Notes: generated by a model from the sequence alone, not told the origin. 64,000 bases of DNA from Rhodoferax sp. OV413 (GCA_943330915.2 CALQJO020000007.1:1-64000), one strand, 5' to 3'; counted from the first letter of the stretch, positions 47,880 to 57,200 are shown. Translations and numbers: made by a program.

Positions 47880-48224
47880 ATGAAATCGTCCTGCCCAAAG
47901 TCAAGTGCCTGCGTCGAGGGTCGCGGAGCGCGGTGGAAAGTTCTGCTGATTGCTGCTGTGCTCTGCGGTCTGAGCTGGAGTTTTCCGGTCCTTGCTCAGC
48001 AGCAGGAGAGTTCATCCGCCCAGTCCGGGCAAAATCAGGCGGACGGGGCGATCAGTGAGAGACAGGCACTGGATCTGGTGCGGGCACGTTTTCCAGGGAA
48101 TATCATCAGCATCAATGAGGTCCGGCAAGGCGACCGTGTCAGATTCAGGGTGCGCATCGATAACGAAGGTAACATTTATACCGTTTATGTTGACCAGGCC
48201 ACTGGGGCAGTCAGCCGGGAGTAA
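47880..48224 (+). CDS. PepSY-domain periplasmic protein
   Basis: A 114-residue protein with an internal signal or membrane segment (VLLIAAVLCGLSWSFPVLAQ near 21-40), a Ser/Gln linker and a C-terminal PepSY domain (ISERQALDLVRARFPGNIISINEV, VRFRVRIDNEGNIYTVYVDQATGAV). GGAGAG stands just before the ATG. Three bases separate it from the response regulator gene. Such PepSY proteins next to PhoPQ-like pairs are thought to modulate the sensor, though the mechanism is not settled. Confidence 0.88.
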   Translation: MKSSCPKSSACVEGRGARWKVLLIAAVLCGLSWSFPVLAQQQESSSAQSGQNQADGAISERQALDLVRARFPGNIISINEVRQGDRVRFRVRIDNEGNIYTVYVDQATGAVSRE

Positions 48225-48227
48225 GGT

Positions 48228-48902
48228 ATGCGCCTGTTGGTAGTAGAAGATGAGAGCCTCCTGCGTCAACAGTTGGTGCTTGGTCTGCAGAAAGCCGGTT
48301 TTGTCGTTGATGATGCTGCCGATGGTAGGGCGGGTCTGTTTTATGCTCTGGAGTATGAATACGACGCTGCCATCATTGATCTGGGTTTGCCTCTGCTTGA
48401 TGGGATCAGTGTCATTCGCAAGCTAAGAGAATCCGGTCGCAAGTATCCCGTATTGATTCTGACTGCCCGGGGCGACTGGCAGGACAAGGTGGCGGGACTG
48501 GATGCCGGTGCTGATGATTACGTTGTTAAACCCTTCCGGCTAGAGGAAATACAGGCGCGTCTGAATGCCTTGTTACGTCGCGCTGCCGGATTCGCCAGTC
48601 CACAGATTACGGCGGGTCCAATCAGTCTTGATACCACCAGCAAACGGGTGACGGTGCATTGCAACCCGGTCGAGCTGACGGCGTATGAATACAAAACCCT
48701 GGAATATCTGATATTGCATATAGATCAGGTGGTTTCCAAAGCTGAGCTGACTGATCATCTGTATGCTCAGGATTATGATCGCGACAGCAATGTGCTGGAG
48801 GTATTTATTCGTCGCCTTCGTCAGAAACTGGATCCGGATCAAACCTTGCAGCCCATCGATACTGTCCGTGGCCAAGGATACCGCCTGCGGATAATGGACT
48901 AA
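48228..48902 (+). CDS. OmpR/PhoP-family response regulator
   Basis: Two-component transcription regulator of 224 residues. The receiver has the acidic pair at Glu8-Asp9, phospho-acceptor Asp51 (IIDLGLPLLDG), Thr in ILTARG and Lys in YVVKPF. The winged-helix DNA-binding domain runs from about 125 (VELTAYEYKTLEYLILH, YDRDSNVLEVFIRRLRQKLD, DTVRGQGYRL). It lies between the PepSY gene and the kinase gene with gaps of 3 and 1 bases. Targets unknown; PhoP/QseB-like by sequence pattern. Confidence 0.94.
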   Translation: MRLLVVEDESLLRQQLVLGLQKAGFVVDDAADGRAGLFYALEYEYDAAIIDLGLPLLDGISVIRKLRESGRKYPVLILTARGDWQDKVAGLDAGADDYVVKPFRLEEIQARLNALLRRAAGFASPQITAGPISLDTTSKRVTVHCNPVELTAYEYKTLEYLILHIDQVVSKAELTDHLYAQDYDRDSNVLEVFIRRLRQKLDPDQTLQPIDTVRGQGYRLRIMD

Positions 48903-48903
48903 C

Positions 48904-50328
48904 ATGTCGTCAGGGCAAGATGCCGGATACTCCCTGCAAACACGACTGCTATTGGCGGTCACGCTGCTACTGACTGTGTTTCTGGGTTTAACTGGCTTTG
49001 TGCTCGACAGGGCGTTTCGCAACAGTCTGGAAACCGGGGTTACTGAGCAGCTGCAGGCGCAGCTTTACGGTTTGCTGGCGGCTGTTGATGAAGATGCCGG
49101 TGAATTTTATGTCAGTGAAAATTTGCGTGAGCCGCGCTTCAGTCAGTTAAACAGTGGTTTGTATGGATTGATCAGCAGCCCTGATCAGGGTGAACTGCTG
49201 CGCACACAGTCGGCCCTGGAGTTTACGCTGCCGGCAACGCTGCAAATTGACAACCCGGAGGGGGATCTTTCTCGCGGCGAGACCCGTTTCAGTCGTGTTG
49301 TCTCAGATGCAGGGCAGATTGAGTATTTTCAAATCAGCTACGCAGTGACGTGGGAGAACCGGCCACAAGCCATTGTGTTCAGGGTGCTGGAGTCCGCAGA
49401 CTCCTATCTGGCAGAAGTGACTGAGTTCCGCACAAGTTTGTTTTCCTGGTTTGGAGCGCTTGCTGCGTTGCTGCTGGTCTCGCTGTTACTGCTGCTGCGC
49501 TGGGGACTGTCACCGCTGCGCAGATTGGCGCGTGATCTGGCGCTTATTGAAAGCGGACACGCGGAGTCTCTGGGAAACCACTATCCCACCGAGCTGAGTT
49601 CGGTCACGCATAATCTTAACTTGCTGATACAGTCCGAGCGCAAACAACAGACCCGTTATCGCACCACTCTTGGGGATCTGGCGCACAGTCTGAAGACGCC
49701 CTTGGCGGTGATACAGGGAGAAGTATCGGCCAGTGCGGAACCATCTTTGCAACACGCAGAGCGCATAGAGCGTGCGGCAATGGTGCAGGAACAACTCGAC
49801 CGCATGAATCAAATTATCAGTTATCAGTTACAGCGCGCCGTGAGGTCTGGAGCTGTGGGCAGTCTGGCCACCCAGGTCAACATCAAGGACACTGCGGCGA
49901 AGATCTGCCGTGCGCTTGAAAAGGTGTATGCCAGCAAGTCAGTTGAATTTGGGCAGCAAATCGATGCACGTTTGTTGTTTCTGGGTGATGAGCGTGACCT
50001 GATGGAGTTGCTGGGCAATTTGTTGGATAACGCCTGTAAGTATGGTCATGGCAAGGTGAATGTCAGTTGCGCACTGGTCAGTAACTCACCGCAGCGGTTG
50101 CAATTGATTGTCGAGGATAATGGCCCTGGAATTGGACAGGAAGACAGCGATCGTGTTCTGCAGCGCGGAGTAAGGCTTGATACGTTGGCACAGGGGCAGG
50201 GTATCGGATTGGCGGTAGTTGCGGATATTGTGCAGAGTTACGGAGGCAGAATCACCGTCGAACGCAGTCAAATGCTGGGTGGCGCGGCCATTTCAATACT
50301 GTTGGGCAATATCCGCATCCAGGTTTAG
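48904..50328 (+). CDS. Sensor histidine kinase (PhoQ-like)
   Basis: Inner-membrane kinase of 474 residues. TM1 lies near 13-35 (LLLAVTLLLTVFLGLTGFVL), the periplasmic sensor region near 36-180, TM2 near 181-200 (WFGALAALLLVSLLLLLRWG), then a HAMP-like linker and the H-box LGDLAHSLKTPLAVIQGE (His near 260). The ATPase domain has the N-box LLGNLLDNACKYG, G1 DNGPGIG and G2 QGIGLAV. LxHxLKTPL is the PhoQ-type dimerisation helix. The sensor region has several acidic residues but no long acidic patch, so Mg sensing is not shown. Confidence 0.92.
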   Translation: MSSGQDAGYSLQTRLLLAVTLLLTVFLGLTGFVLDRAFRNSLETGVTEQLQAQLYGLLAAVDEDAGEFYVSENLREPRFSQLNSGLYGLISSPDQGELLRTQSALEFTLPATLQIDNPEGDLSRGETRFSRVVSDAGQIEYFQISYAVTWENRPQAIVFRVLESADSYLAEVTEFRTSLFSWFGALAALLLVSLLLLLRWGLSPLRRLARDLALIESGHAESLGNHYPTELSSVTHNLNLLIQSERKQQTRYRTTLGDLAHSLKTPLAVIQGEVSASAEPSLQHAERIERAAMVQEQLDRMNQIISYQLQRAVRSGAVGSLATQVNIKDTAAKICRALEKVYASKSVEFGQQIDARLLFLGDERDLMELLGNLLDNACKYGHGKVNVSCALVSNSPQRLQLIVEDNGPGIGQEDSDRVLQRGVRLDTLAQGQGIGLAVVADIVQSYGGRITVERSQMLGGAAISILLGNIRIQV

Positions 50329-51083
50329 AAAAATATAGCAGCAACGCATGACACCAGTGTCATGACAAATAAAAACCATTTGATAGTGTTCTGGCTGACA
50401 CGAACAGCAAACCTCACGCTGAAATAACTGCCGGTCATGGTGCCAACCGCCAAGATAAGTCCGGGTATCCATTCAACCTGATCAAACCAGATAAAAATTG
50501 CCAGAGAAACGGTCGTCACAGCAATTGAACAGACCATTTTCAGTGCATTGGCGCGCACCAGATCGTAGCGCAGTCCTCCCGCCAAAGCAGCCAGTAGGAT
50601 AAACCCGACTCCTGCCTGTACAAAGCCACCATAAACACCAGCAAGGACTAATCCCCACCACGCACCGCGATGTTCGCTGACTGACCTGACCGGTGTGCCG
50701 GGTTCCGGCGCCAAAAAACCGGGTTTAATCAAAATAATGATGGACATGGTGAGCACGGTACCCAGCAACAATGGTTTTAGTGCAACGTCGGGTGTCACGG
50801 CCGCCAGAAACGCCCCGAAGACTCCGCCAATCAGATTGGGCACCAGAATGGGCACAATTGAGGGCGTATCCAGCCTGCCGTAATGATGAAATCCGCGGAC
50901 AGCCACCACACTTTGCAGCAATACCCCCACCCGGTTGGTAGCGTTTGCCACATCAGCCGGCAGACCCATAACCATCAGCATAGGCAGAGTCAGATTAGAG
51001 CCTCCTCCTGCGAGGGTATTAATCCAACCGGCCATCATCCCGAGCAGTACCAGTACCCCCAGCAAAACAATATCGTATTCCAT
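50325..51083 (-). CDS. TauE/SafE (TSUP) family permease
   Basis: Inner-membrane transporter of 252 residues with about eight helices. The start VLLGMMAGWINTLAGGGSNLTLPMLMVMGLP is the family's first repeat, and AGVYGGFVQAGVGFILLAAL the second. Known members export or import sulfonates, sulfite or organic acids. No substrate can be inferred here. Its 3' end overlaps the kinase gene end by four bases. Confidence 0.92.
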   Translation of the reverse strand: MEYDIVLLGVLVLLGMMAGWINTLAGGGSNLTLPMLMVMGLPADVANATNRVGVLLQSVVAVRGFHHYGRLDTPSIVPILVPNLIGGVFGAFLAAVTPDVALKPLLLGTVLTMSIIILIKPGFLAPEPGTPVRSVSEHRGAWWGLVLAGVYGGFVQAGVGFILLAALAGGLRYDLVRANALKMVCSIAVTTVSLAIFIWFDQVEWIPGLILAVGTMTGSYFSVRFAVRVSQNTIKWFLFVMTLVSCVAAIFF

Positions 51084-51213
51084 GTCTTATCGACCTGATC
51101 GCCGGGAGTCGGTGTTAAGAAGGCGCGGATTATAGGTAGGTTAGGTTGGAAATTGCAAAACAGCGGTGGCCCTGAACTATACTCCTTCAGGATCAGTGTC
51201 AGGAGGACGCAAC

Positions 51214-51729
51214 GTGGGCAAAGGGATTCTGCCGGACAACCCTCATCCAGCGGTGTTGTGCAGGCAAACGGTTTGCAGTCAGATGGTTGGCAATCAAAAA
51301 GGTGCCACCCTGATAGAAGTATTGGTAACAGCCATTATCCTCAGTCTTGGTGTTGCCAGTGTTCTGCAGTTACACAATTATGGTTTGCTGTTAACACACG
51401 CTGCATCACAGCGACAAAGCGCATTTCTGCTGGTGATGGATTTATCAGAACGGGTACGGAGTGCGCCCGATGAATTTCGAAGGCTTGACGAATTTTCACT
51501 CAACAGCACCTCGGTATCACCGCGTATATGTTCACTGGAAGCACCGTGTTCAGCCGAACACTACGCACGGCGTCAGTTGTGGATCTGGCGGCAGAATGCT
51601 GTGGCCCGGTTGCCGGGTGCTGAGGTCACAATCAATCGGGAGCAGCAACAGCTCTCGGTGGTCTGGCAAGTTACCATCAACTGGTTTGCGGATGCGGATG
51701 AACCTGTCATCACCCGGATAGGTATATGA
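51214..51729 (+). CDS. pilV: PilV-like minor pilin
   Basis: Type IV pilus minor pilin of 171 residues. The prepilin motif is QKG|ATLIEVLVTAIILSLG, with Gly at -1 and Glu at +5, so PilD can cleave it. The start is placed at GTG 51214 because a full AGGAGG at 51201-51206 stands 7 bases upstream. This gives a leader of about 30 residues, longer than normal. ATG 51283 would give a 7-residue leader but lacks a Shine-Dalgarno. It overlaps pilW by four bases (ATGA). A TATACT at 51178-51183 is a possible -10. Confidence 0.85.
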   Translation: MGKGILPDNPHPAVLCRQTVCSQMVGNQKGATLIEVLVTAIILSLGVASVLQLHNYGLLLTHAASQRQSAFLLVMDLSERVRSAPDEFRRLDEFSLNSTSVSPRICSLEAPCSAEHYARRQLWIWRQNAVARLPGAEVTINREQQQLSVVWQVTINWFADADEPVITRIGI

Positions 51730-52457
51730 AACCCGTTCTACTCAGGCATTCAGGTCTTACGTTGCTGGAGTTGCTCATCAGCAGCAGTATTGCGATGGGT
51801 TTGCTGATGGTTATTCTGCAATTGTTTGTACTCAGCAACCGAATCGCATTGGAGCAGCAGGACTTGAGTCAGCTGTTGCAAAAATCTGAATCAGTCAGGC
51901 ATTTGCTAACTCACAGTGTGCGTGACGCTATGGTTACTCACCCCTCATCGATGCCACCATCGCCGTCAGTGCTGCCCTGCCAGGGAATTAACGTTGGCAA
52001 TTTGTGTCGGCCACCCTTGCTAATCTGGGAGCAGGGCTCTTTCTCTCCCATTGTTGCGCCACCCGCTGTGCCGGGTTCTTACCTGTTTTGGATCAGGCAG
52101 TCATGTTGTCCTGGCGTTATCGCTGATGTGTTTTTCCTCTGGTATCGGGCGGGCAATACGGCTCATCCACCATCCCTGTTTCGCCGCCGGCAGTTGAGTG
52201 ACGGCAGATTCTCTGCGTCCGAAGAATTGGTAGAGGGTGTCAGTCATCTTGTGCCTTCACTGACCATCACCACAGCGGAAGCCAGTGGCAGTGCGTTGCG
52301 TTATGTGACTGGCGTAGAACCTAAAGACATCAGTAACTGGTGGAATATTGTTGCCGTGGAGTTTGAGGTAACACTGACGGCGGCATCATCGGCTACTGCC
52401 GCGGCTGGCACAGTTGCCTTTACTGTTGCTTCCAGGCAAGGGAGTCTAGAGCTATGA
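51726..52457 (+). CDS. pilW: PilW-like minor pilin
   Basis: Minor pilin of 243 residues with the prepilin motif SG|LTLLELLISSSIAMGLLMV (Glu at +5). It has several Cys pairs in the globular part (LPCQGINVGNLCRPP, RQSCCPGVIA), which may form disulfides. It follows pilV and precedes the pilX-like gene with four-base overlaps, as in the Pseudomonas fimU-pilVWXY1E operon. Confidence 0.85.
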   Translation: MKPVLLRHSGLTLLELLISSSIAMGLLMVILQLFVLSNRIALEQQDLSQLLQKSESVRHLLTHSVRDAMVTHPSSMPPSPSVLPCQGINVGNLCRPPLLIWEQGSFSPIVAPPAVPGSYLFWIRQSCCPGVIADVFFLWYRAGNTAHPPSLFRRRQLSDGRFSASEELVEGVSHLVPSLTITTAEASGSALRYVTGVEPKDISNWWNIVAVEFEVTLTAASSATAAAGTVAFTVASRQGSLEL

Positions 52458-52963
52458 GTCGACTCTGCTGTCCGGTCAGACACTGTTTTGGTTCTGTGTT
52501 GATTATTTGTATGGTGTTTCTGGCGGCACTGTCGATCATGGCTTTAACATCCATTGAAGTCTCTGGAATGGGGCAGAAAATGACAATTGCCTATGCTAAG
52601 CATGCCAGCTTGCTCACAGATGCTGAGAGTCAGTTAATTCAGACAGAACAAAAGGTCTGGCATCAACTGAGTACACTGGGATTGGCTGCAACGGTGTCTC
52701 ATTGGTCATCCGCACAGGCGTCAGGAAATACCAACGCATCAACAGCGACTTTTGCAGAACTCTGGACACAGTCAGAGTTTGATACCGCGCAGTGTGGTTT
52801 GCTGTTCACCGTGCATGCCTCACCAGCCAGTGATTCGGGCGGCCATGCGTTGCGGCTCAGTTCTCACTGGTGGATTTGTTGTGAAAGCCGTCAAGATTGT
52901 GAGCAGGCCAGTTTTTTGTCCAGGCACAGGTTCTGGCAGCGTGGCTCTGTATTGCTGAACTGA
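52454..52963 (+). CDS. pilX: PilX-like minor pilin
   Basis: A 169-residue protein with an N-terminal GSVLIICMVFLAALSIMALT helix. It lacks Glu at +5 just as PilX/GspK-type components do, and has a Cys-rich C-terminal part (WWICCESRQDC). Its position after pilW identifies it as PilX. pilY1 and pilE, which normally follow, are not here; the next gene is an opposing fimT-like gene. Confidence 0.75.
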   Translation: MSRLCCPVRHCFGSVLIICMVFLAALSIMALTSIEVSGMGQKMTIAYAKHASLLTDAESQLIQTEQKVWHQLSTLGLAATVSHWSSAQASGNTNASTATFAELWTQSEFDTAQCGLLFTVHASPASDSGGHALRLSSHWWICCESRQDCEQASFLSRHRFWQRGSVLLN

Positions 52964-52983
52964 TTTTCCTGAGAGAGGCCCGG

Positions 52984-53595
52984 TCAGCAGGTTAGCGGCC
53001 TGCCTTGGCTGTCTTCCCGCTGCCCGTCCTTGTTGGAATCGGTTGCAAGTCGAATACGCCCCGCTGAATTGATAACCATTTGATGAGCGGTATGTCCTGT
53101 TTGCTCGGCTGGACACCAGGTAAAACTGCCGTTCTGATCATTCAATAGTCCAAGTTCATCGACGCGGATGGACTGGCGGTTGCCAAAGGCGCGCCAGAGC
53201 AATGTGCCTCTTAGCGGAGAAGACTGACGGTGGTTACCCGCTGTCCAGTCAATGAGCTCAATCAGCGCTTCGTCGACGCTGCGTTGGCGATTGTTGTCGG
53301 AGTCCGCAAACGCAATTGCTCCTGCACTCCAGTTGCTGTCACAATCAGAGCCGCCATGACTGGGACAAATGACGGTCACTGAGTGTGTTGCAATGGAGTG
53401 GGCCCTGGCACTGGTCAACAGCGCAGACAATTGCATGAATACCCGATCCGCCTCGGAACGTTGATTAAAATCCATAGCTGGCAGTGAGAGTTGAGCAAGT
53501 ATTGCCAGAAGAGCGACAGTCAGGATTAACTCCATCAAGGTAAAACCGCGGCAGAAGTTGCCAGATTTGCTCTTGAGTCTGTGGCCCTGTTTCAT
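52984..53595 (-). CDS. fimT: GspH/FimT-family pseudopilin
   Basis: Minor pilin of 203 residues with the prepilin motif CRG|FTLMELILTVALLAILAQLS and a GspH domain (LSALLTSARAHSIATHSVTVICPS, GAIAFADSDNNRQR). It lies opposite to pilVWX and next to thiO. In P. aeruginosa fimT also lies beside a thiO-like gene and the pilV cluster, so the neighbourhood is conserved although the orientation differs. Confidence 0.88.
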   Translation of the reverse strand: MKQGHRLKSKSGNFCRGFTLMELILTVALLAILAQLSLPAMDFNQRSEADRVFMQLSALLTSARAHSIATHSVTVICPSHGGSDCDSNWSAGAIAFADSDNNRQRSVDEALIELIDWTAGNHRQSSPLRGTLLWRAFGNRQSIRVDELGLLNDQNGSFTWCPAEQTGHTAHQMVINSAGRIRLATDSNKDGQREDSQGRPLTC

Positions 53596-53688
53596 AAATT
53601 GTTTGTCCTGTTCTTGTGATCAGCAAACTACATGACATGTTGCGTGGCTCTGTATTCAGTCTAGCAGTTGATCTGATGGGGTGCTTTT

Positions 53689-54819
53689 TTGGTTGATTTC
53701 CTGATTGTGGGCGCCGGGATATCCGGATTACTGGTAGCAAGAGAATTGCTGGCGGAAGGGGCAAGTGTTTGTCTGATTGATCGCGGTCAGTCGGGCAAAG
53801 AAGCCTCGTGGGCTGGTGGCGGGATTGTTTCTCCGTTGTATCCCTGGCGCTACTGTGACGCAGTAACTGCGTTGGCAAGCCAGGCGCAGAGTGTTTATCC
53901 CGAGTTGACTACACAACTGCTTGCGGAAACTGGTATCGATCCGGAGTATCGGGCGTGTGGCCTGTTAATGCTGGAGACACATGACCGTCAACAGGCGCTG
54001 GATTGGTCGCAGCGGCATAAACGCGATATCAGAGCGTGGGGCGAAAATGAGATTTATGCCCGCGAAAGCGCATTGGCCTCGGGCAGTCGTAATGCCATGT
54101 GGATGCCTTCGGTTGCCAATGTCCGCAATCCGCGCTTGCTGCAGGCTCTTCGCGCGTCCGTTCTGGGCTCAGCGGCGGCCGAACTGCGAGAGCATTGCGA
54201 GTTTGTTTCATTGGTAACAACGGGCTCCGAAGTGATTGGGGCTCACGTCAATAATGCGGGTCAATTGCGGCAGGTACAGGCTGGCCGGATCATAGTGACA
54301 GCAGGTGCCTGGGCGGGGCAGTTGATTGCGGCGATGTCGTCCGCTGATACAGTGGAGATAGAGCCGGTAAAGGGTGAGATGTTGTTGTATCGCACGGAGA
54401 GGCCGTTGCTGCGCAGCATTGTACTGGGCGCTGGCCGGTACCTGATTCCCCGTGAGGATAATCTGATCTTGGTTGGTAGCACCCTGGAGTATTGCGGTTT
54501 TGACAAAGCCAGCACTAAATCTGCCCGTCTCAGCCTGTCGGCCAGCGCTGTCAGTCTGTTGCCGGCCTTGCAAGATGCAGAGTTGGTCGCACAGTGGGCT
54601 GGGTTACGCCCGGGTTCACCGGGAGGCGTCCCTTTTATTGGAAAAATCCACGGATTGGATAATGTGTATGTAAACGCCGGGCACTTCCGCAACGGCCTGG
54701 TGCTGGCACCAGCCTCAGCTCGGTTGCTGGTGGATATCATTCTCGGGCGTAAACCAGATATTGATCCGTCACCTTACGATCCGGCTGTGTTGCGGCAATC
54801 ATCCAGCTTTGGATCTTGA
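53689..54819 (+). CDS. thiO: Glycine oxidase ThiO-like FAD enzyme
   Basis: FAD-dependent oxidase that in thiamine synthesis turns glycine to iminoglycine. The 376 residues have the dinucleotide motif DFLIVGAGISGLLVARELL, GKEASWAGGGIVSPLYPWRY typical of ThiO, a second FAD phrase (AGRIIVTAGAWAGQL) and YVNAGHFRNGLVLAPASARL. The start is TTG at 53689, with GGGG about 7 bases upstream; no ATG would preserve the FAD motif. thiG and thiS are not nearby, so a role as D-amino acid oxidase is not excluded. Confidence 0.88.
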   Translation: MVDFLIVGAGISGLLVARELLAEGASVCLIDRGQSGKEASWAGGGIVSPLYPWRYCDAVTALASQAQSVYPELTTQLLAETGIDPEYRACGLLMLETHDRQQALDWSQRHKRDIRAWGENEIYARESALASGSRNAMWMPSVANVRNPRLLQALRASVLGSAAAELREHCEFVSLVTTGSEVIGAHVNNAGQLRQVQAGRIIVTAGAWAGQLIAAMSSADTVEIEPVKGEMLLYRTERPLLRSIVLGAGRYLIPREDNLILVGSTLEYCGFDKASTKSARLSLSASAVSLLPALQDAELVAQWAGLRPGSPGGVPFIGKIHGLDNVYVNAGHFRNGLVLAPASARLLVDIILGRKPDIDPSPYDPAVLRQSSSFGS

Positions 54820-54906
54820 ATTTACTTGTGAGCGTGCTTTAACGACAATAGGCATACAAACAGATGACGTATGCGAACGTGAACAACGGGTCTTACAGAG
54901 GTAAGG

Positions 54907-56559
54907 ATGGACGGTCAGTTGATAGTGGTGATGGCACAGATCAATTTGTTGGTCGGTGATATCAAGGGAAATACCGAGCGTATCATCCGCATTTCTCAGG
55001 AGGCGGTTGCCAGCTATGACGCTGATCTGGTTGTGTTTCCGGAATTGGCGCTGACCTCCTATCCGCCTGAAGATTTGTTGTTACGCCCCGCCCTGCAAGA
55101 ACGCATTGAAGCCGCGTTGTCTGCTATTCAACAGGCACGTATCCCGGCGGCACTGATCATTGGCCATCCTCAGCATGATCAGGGTAAGCTTTATAACGCG
55201 CTTTCCGTGATCGTTGATGGAGAATGCGTGGCACGCTACTACAAGCAGCACCTGCCTAATTATCAGGTGTTTGACGAGCTGCGGTATTTCTCTCCTGGCC
55301 ATCAGCCGTGCCTGACAACCATCAAAGGTATACGGATCGGGTTCACAATCTGTGAAGATCTGTGGAACAGTTCACCGATTCAGCAGATATCGCAGGCCGG
55401 CGCTGATCTGCTGGTCAACATCAATGCGTCACCTTTCAGTCAAAACAAACTTGAGCAGCGCATTGATCTGTTACGAGAGCGATCAGTACAAGCAGCTGTG
55501 CCCATCGTGTATGTCAATCTGGTTGGCGGTCAGGATGAGCTGGTGTTTGATGGTTACTCCCTGGTATCGGACGCGGCCGGCAATGTGAGTGTGCCCGGGC
55601 CGGGTTTTGCTGAAGCGTTGATTGCCGTCAGCTTTGACATCGATCAGGCAAAACGCCTGACACCGCGCCTGCCAACTCACCACACATTGCCATCCGTGGA
55701 ACAGCGCAGTTATCAGGCAATGGTTCTGGGGCTTCGTGACTATGTCAGCAAAAACCACTTCAAGTCTGTGTTGATTGGATTATCCGGCGGCATCGATTCG
55801 GCACTGACACTGGCGGTGGCGGTTGATGCTATCGGCGCTGATCGCGTCTCTGCCGTCATGATGCCGTTTACTTACACCTCTGATTTGAGCATTCATTTGG
55901 CAAAGCAACAGGCAGAACGCTTGTCGGTGAACTTCAGCATCATCTCCATTAAAGAGAGTTTTAATGCCTTTATGTCCGCATTGTCAGACGAGTTTGCCGG
56001 ATTGCCAGAAGGCCTAGCTGAGCAGAATATTCAGGCACGATGTCGCGGCGTTATGCTGATGGCCATTTCGAACAAAAAAGGAGCGCTGGTGTTAACGACC
56101 GGCAACAAGAGCGAAGTTGCCGTCGGTTATTGCACCTTGTATGGCGATATGGCTGGTGGATTTGGTGTGCTCAAGGATGCCGGCAAAATGTTTGTTTATG
56201 CGTTGGCTCGCTACCGGAACGCGTGCGCGCTGAATGACGGTGAAGAACTGATTATTCCCCAGCAGGTTATCGACCGGCCACCCACCGCCGAGTTGGCGCC
56301 AGAACAACGGGATGATGACAACCTGCCTCCTTATGAACGTCTTGACAAGATTCTGGCCTATTATGTGGAACAGGACTTGAGCGCTGCCGATATCACTGCG
56401 CTTGATTTTGATGCAGATGAAGTCCTGCGGGTAATCAGGCTGGTAGACTTGAACGAATACAAACGTCGTCAGAGTGCTCCGGGAGTGCGATTGACAGAAC
56501 GCGGATTTGGCAGAGATCGTCGATATCCCATCACACAGGGCTGGAAAGCTGTCAATTAG
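54907..56559 (+). CDS. nadE: Glutamine-dependent NAD+ synthetase
   Basis: Last step of NAD synthesis, amidating deamido-NAD with glutamine. The 550 residues combine an N-terminal nitrilase-type glutaminase (Glu46 in FPELALTSYPPEDLL, Lys near 113 in YYKQHLPNYQVFDE, Cys near 149 in TICEDLW) and a C-terminal synthetase with the PP-loop GLSGGIDSAL near 293. TTGNKSEVAVGYCTLYGDMAGGF follows. It works after NadD, also in this window. AGAGG lies 9 bases before the ATG. Confidence 0.96.
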   Translation: MDGQLIVVMAQINLLVGDIKGNTERIIRISQEAVASYDADLVVFPELALTSYPPEDLLLRPALQERIEAALSAIQQARIPAALIIGHPQHDQGKLYNALSVIVDGECVARYYKQHLPNYQVFDELRYFSPGHQPCLTTIKGIRIGFTICEDLWNSSPIQQISQAGADLLVNINASPFSQNKLEQRIDLLRERSVQAAVPIVYVNLVGGQDELVFDGYSLVSDAAGNVSVPGPGFAEALIAVSFDIDQAKRLTPRLPTHHTLPSVEQRSYQAMVLGLRDYVSKNHFKSVLIGLSGGIDSALTLAVAVDAIGADRVSAVMMPFTYTSDLSIHLAKQQAERLSVNFSIISIKESFNAFMSALSDEFAGLPEGLAEQNIQARCRGVMLMAISNKKGALVLTTGNKSEVAVGYCTLYGDMAGGFGVLKDAGKMFVYALARYRNACALNDGEELIIPQQVIDRPPTAELAPEQRDDDNLPPYERLDKILAYYVEQDLSAADITALDFDADEVLRVIRLVDLNEYKRRQSAPGVRLTERGFGRDRRYPITQGWKAVN

Positions 56560-56571
56560 GGGCTGCATGTC

Positions 56572-57162
56572 ATGAGACAACACATTCTGGAAACATTGGA
56601 GCAGTCGCTGGACTACCTGCAGCGCTTTTTGGCGTCTGATGACAATCTACAGTCGATTGACAACGCTGTGAGCGTGTTGGTGAAAACGCTGGAAAGTGGC
56701 GGAGCTATCTACGCATGCGGCAATGGCGGATCAATGAGTGATGCCATGCATTTTGCTGAAGAATTGACTGGGAGGTACCGTAAAAATCGCGCCCCGTTGG
56801 CTGCGACTGCCATCAGTGATCCCGGCCATCTCAGCTGTGTTGCCAATGATTATGGTTATGACTATGTATTTTCTCGTTACCTCGAAGCCAGAGCCAAACC
56901 AGGCGATTGTTTAATGGCAATCAGCACCAGTGGTCGTAGTAATAATGTGATCAAAGCGGCTGAATATGCGCGTGAAAATAACATCGCAGTGATTAGTCTA
57001 ACCGGGGCGTCCGGAACAGAGCTCGGCATAAAAGCAACCGTTGATATCAGTACCGGCTCCAGCGGGTACGCTGACCGAATACAAGAAGTTCACATCAAAG
57101 TGATACACATCCTGATCGAATCCATCGAGCGCCACTTCTTTCCCGAGAACTACGCATCCTGA
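56572..57162 (+). CDS. gmhA: Phosphoheptose isomerase
   Basis: Converts sedoheptulose-7-phosphate to glycero-manno-heptose-7-phosphate for the LPS inner core. The 196 residues have the SIS fold with ACGNGGSMSDAMHFAEELTGRYRKNR, containing the catalytic Glu and the zinc-region residues. VANDYGYDYVFSR, AISTSGRSNNV and IQEVHIKVIHILIESIE follow. The EELTGRY phrase favours GmhA over the paralogue DiaA. It starts 12 bases after nadE and converges with bamD. Confidence 0.9.
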   Translation: MRQHILETLEQSLDYLQRFLASDDNLQSIDNAVSVLVKTLESGGAIYACGNGGSMSDAMHFAEELTGRYRKNRAPLAATAISDPGHLSCVANDYGYDYVFSRYLEARAKPGDCLMAISTSGRSNNVIKAAEYARENNIAVISLTGASGTELGIKATVDISTGSSGYADRIQEVHIKVIHILIESIERHFFPENYAS

Positions 57163-57200
57163 AAGGCCGTGTTCACCTAACTATGATTTGTTGATACACG

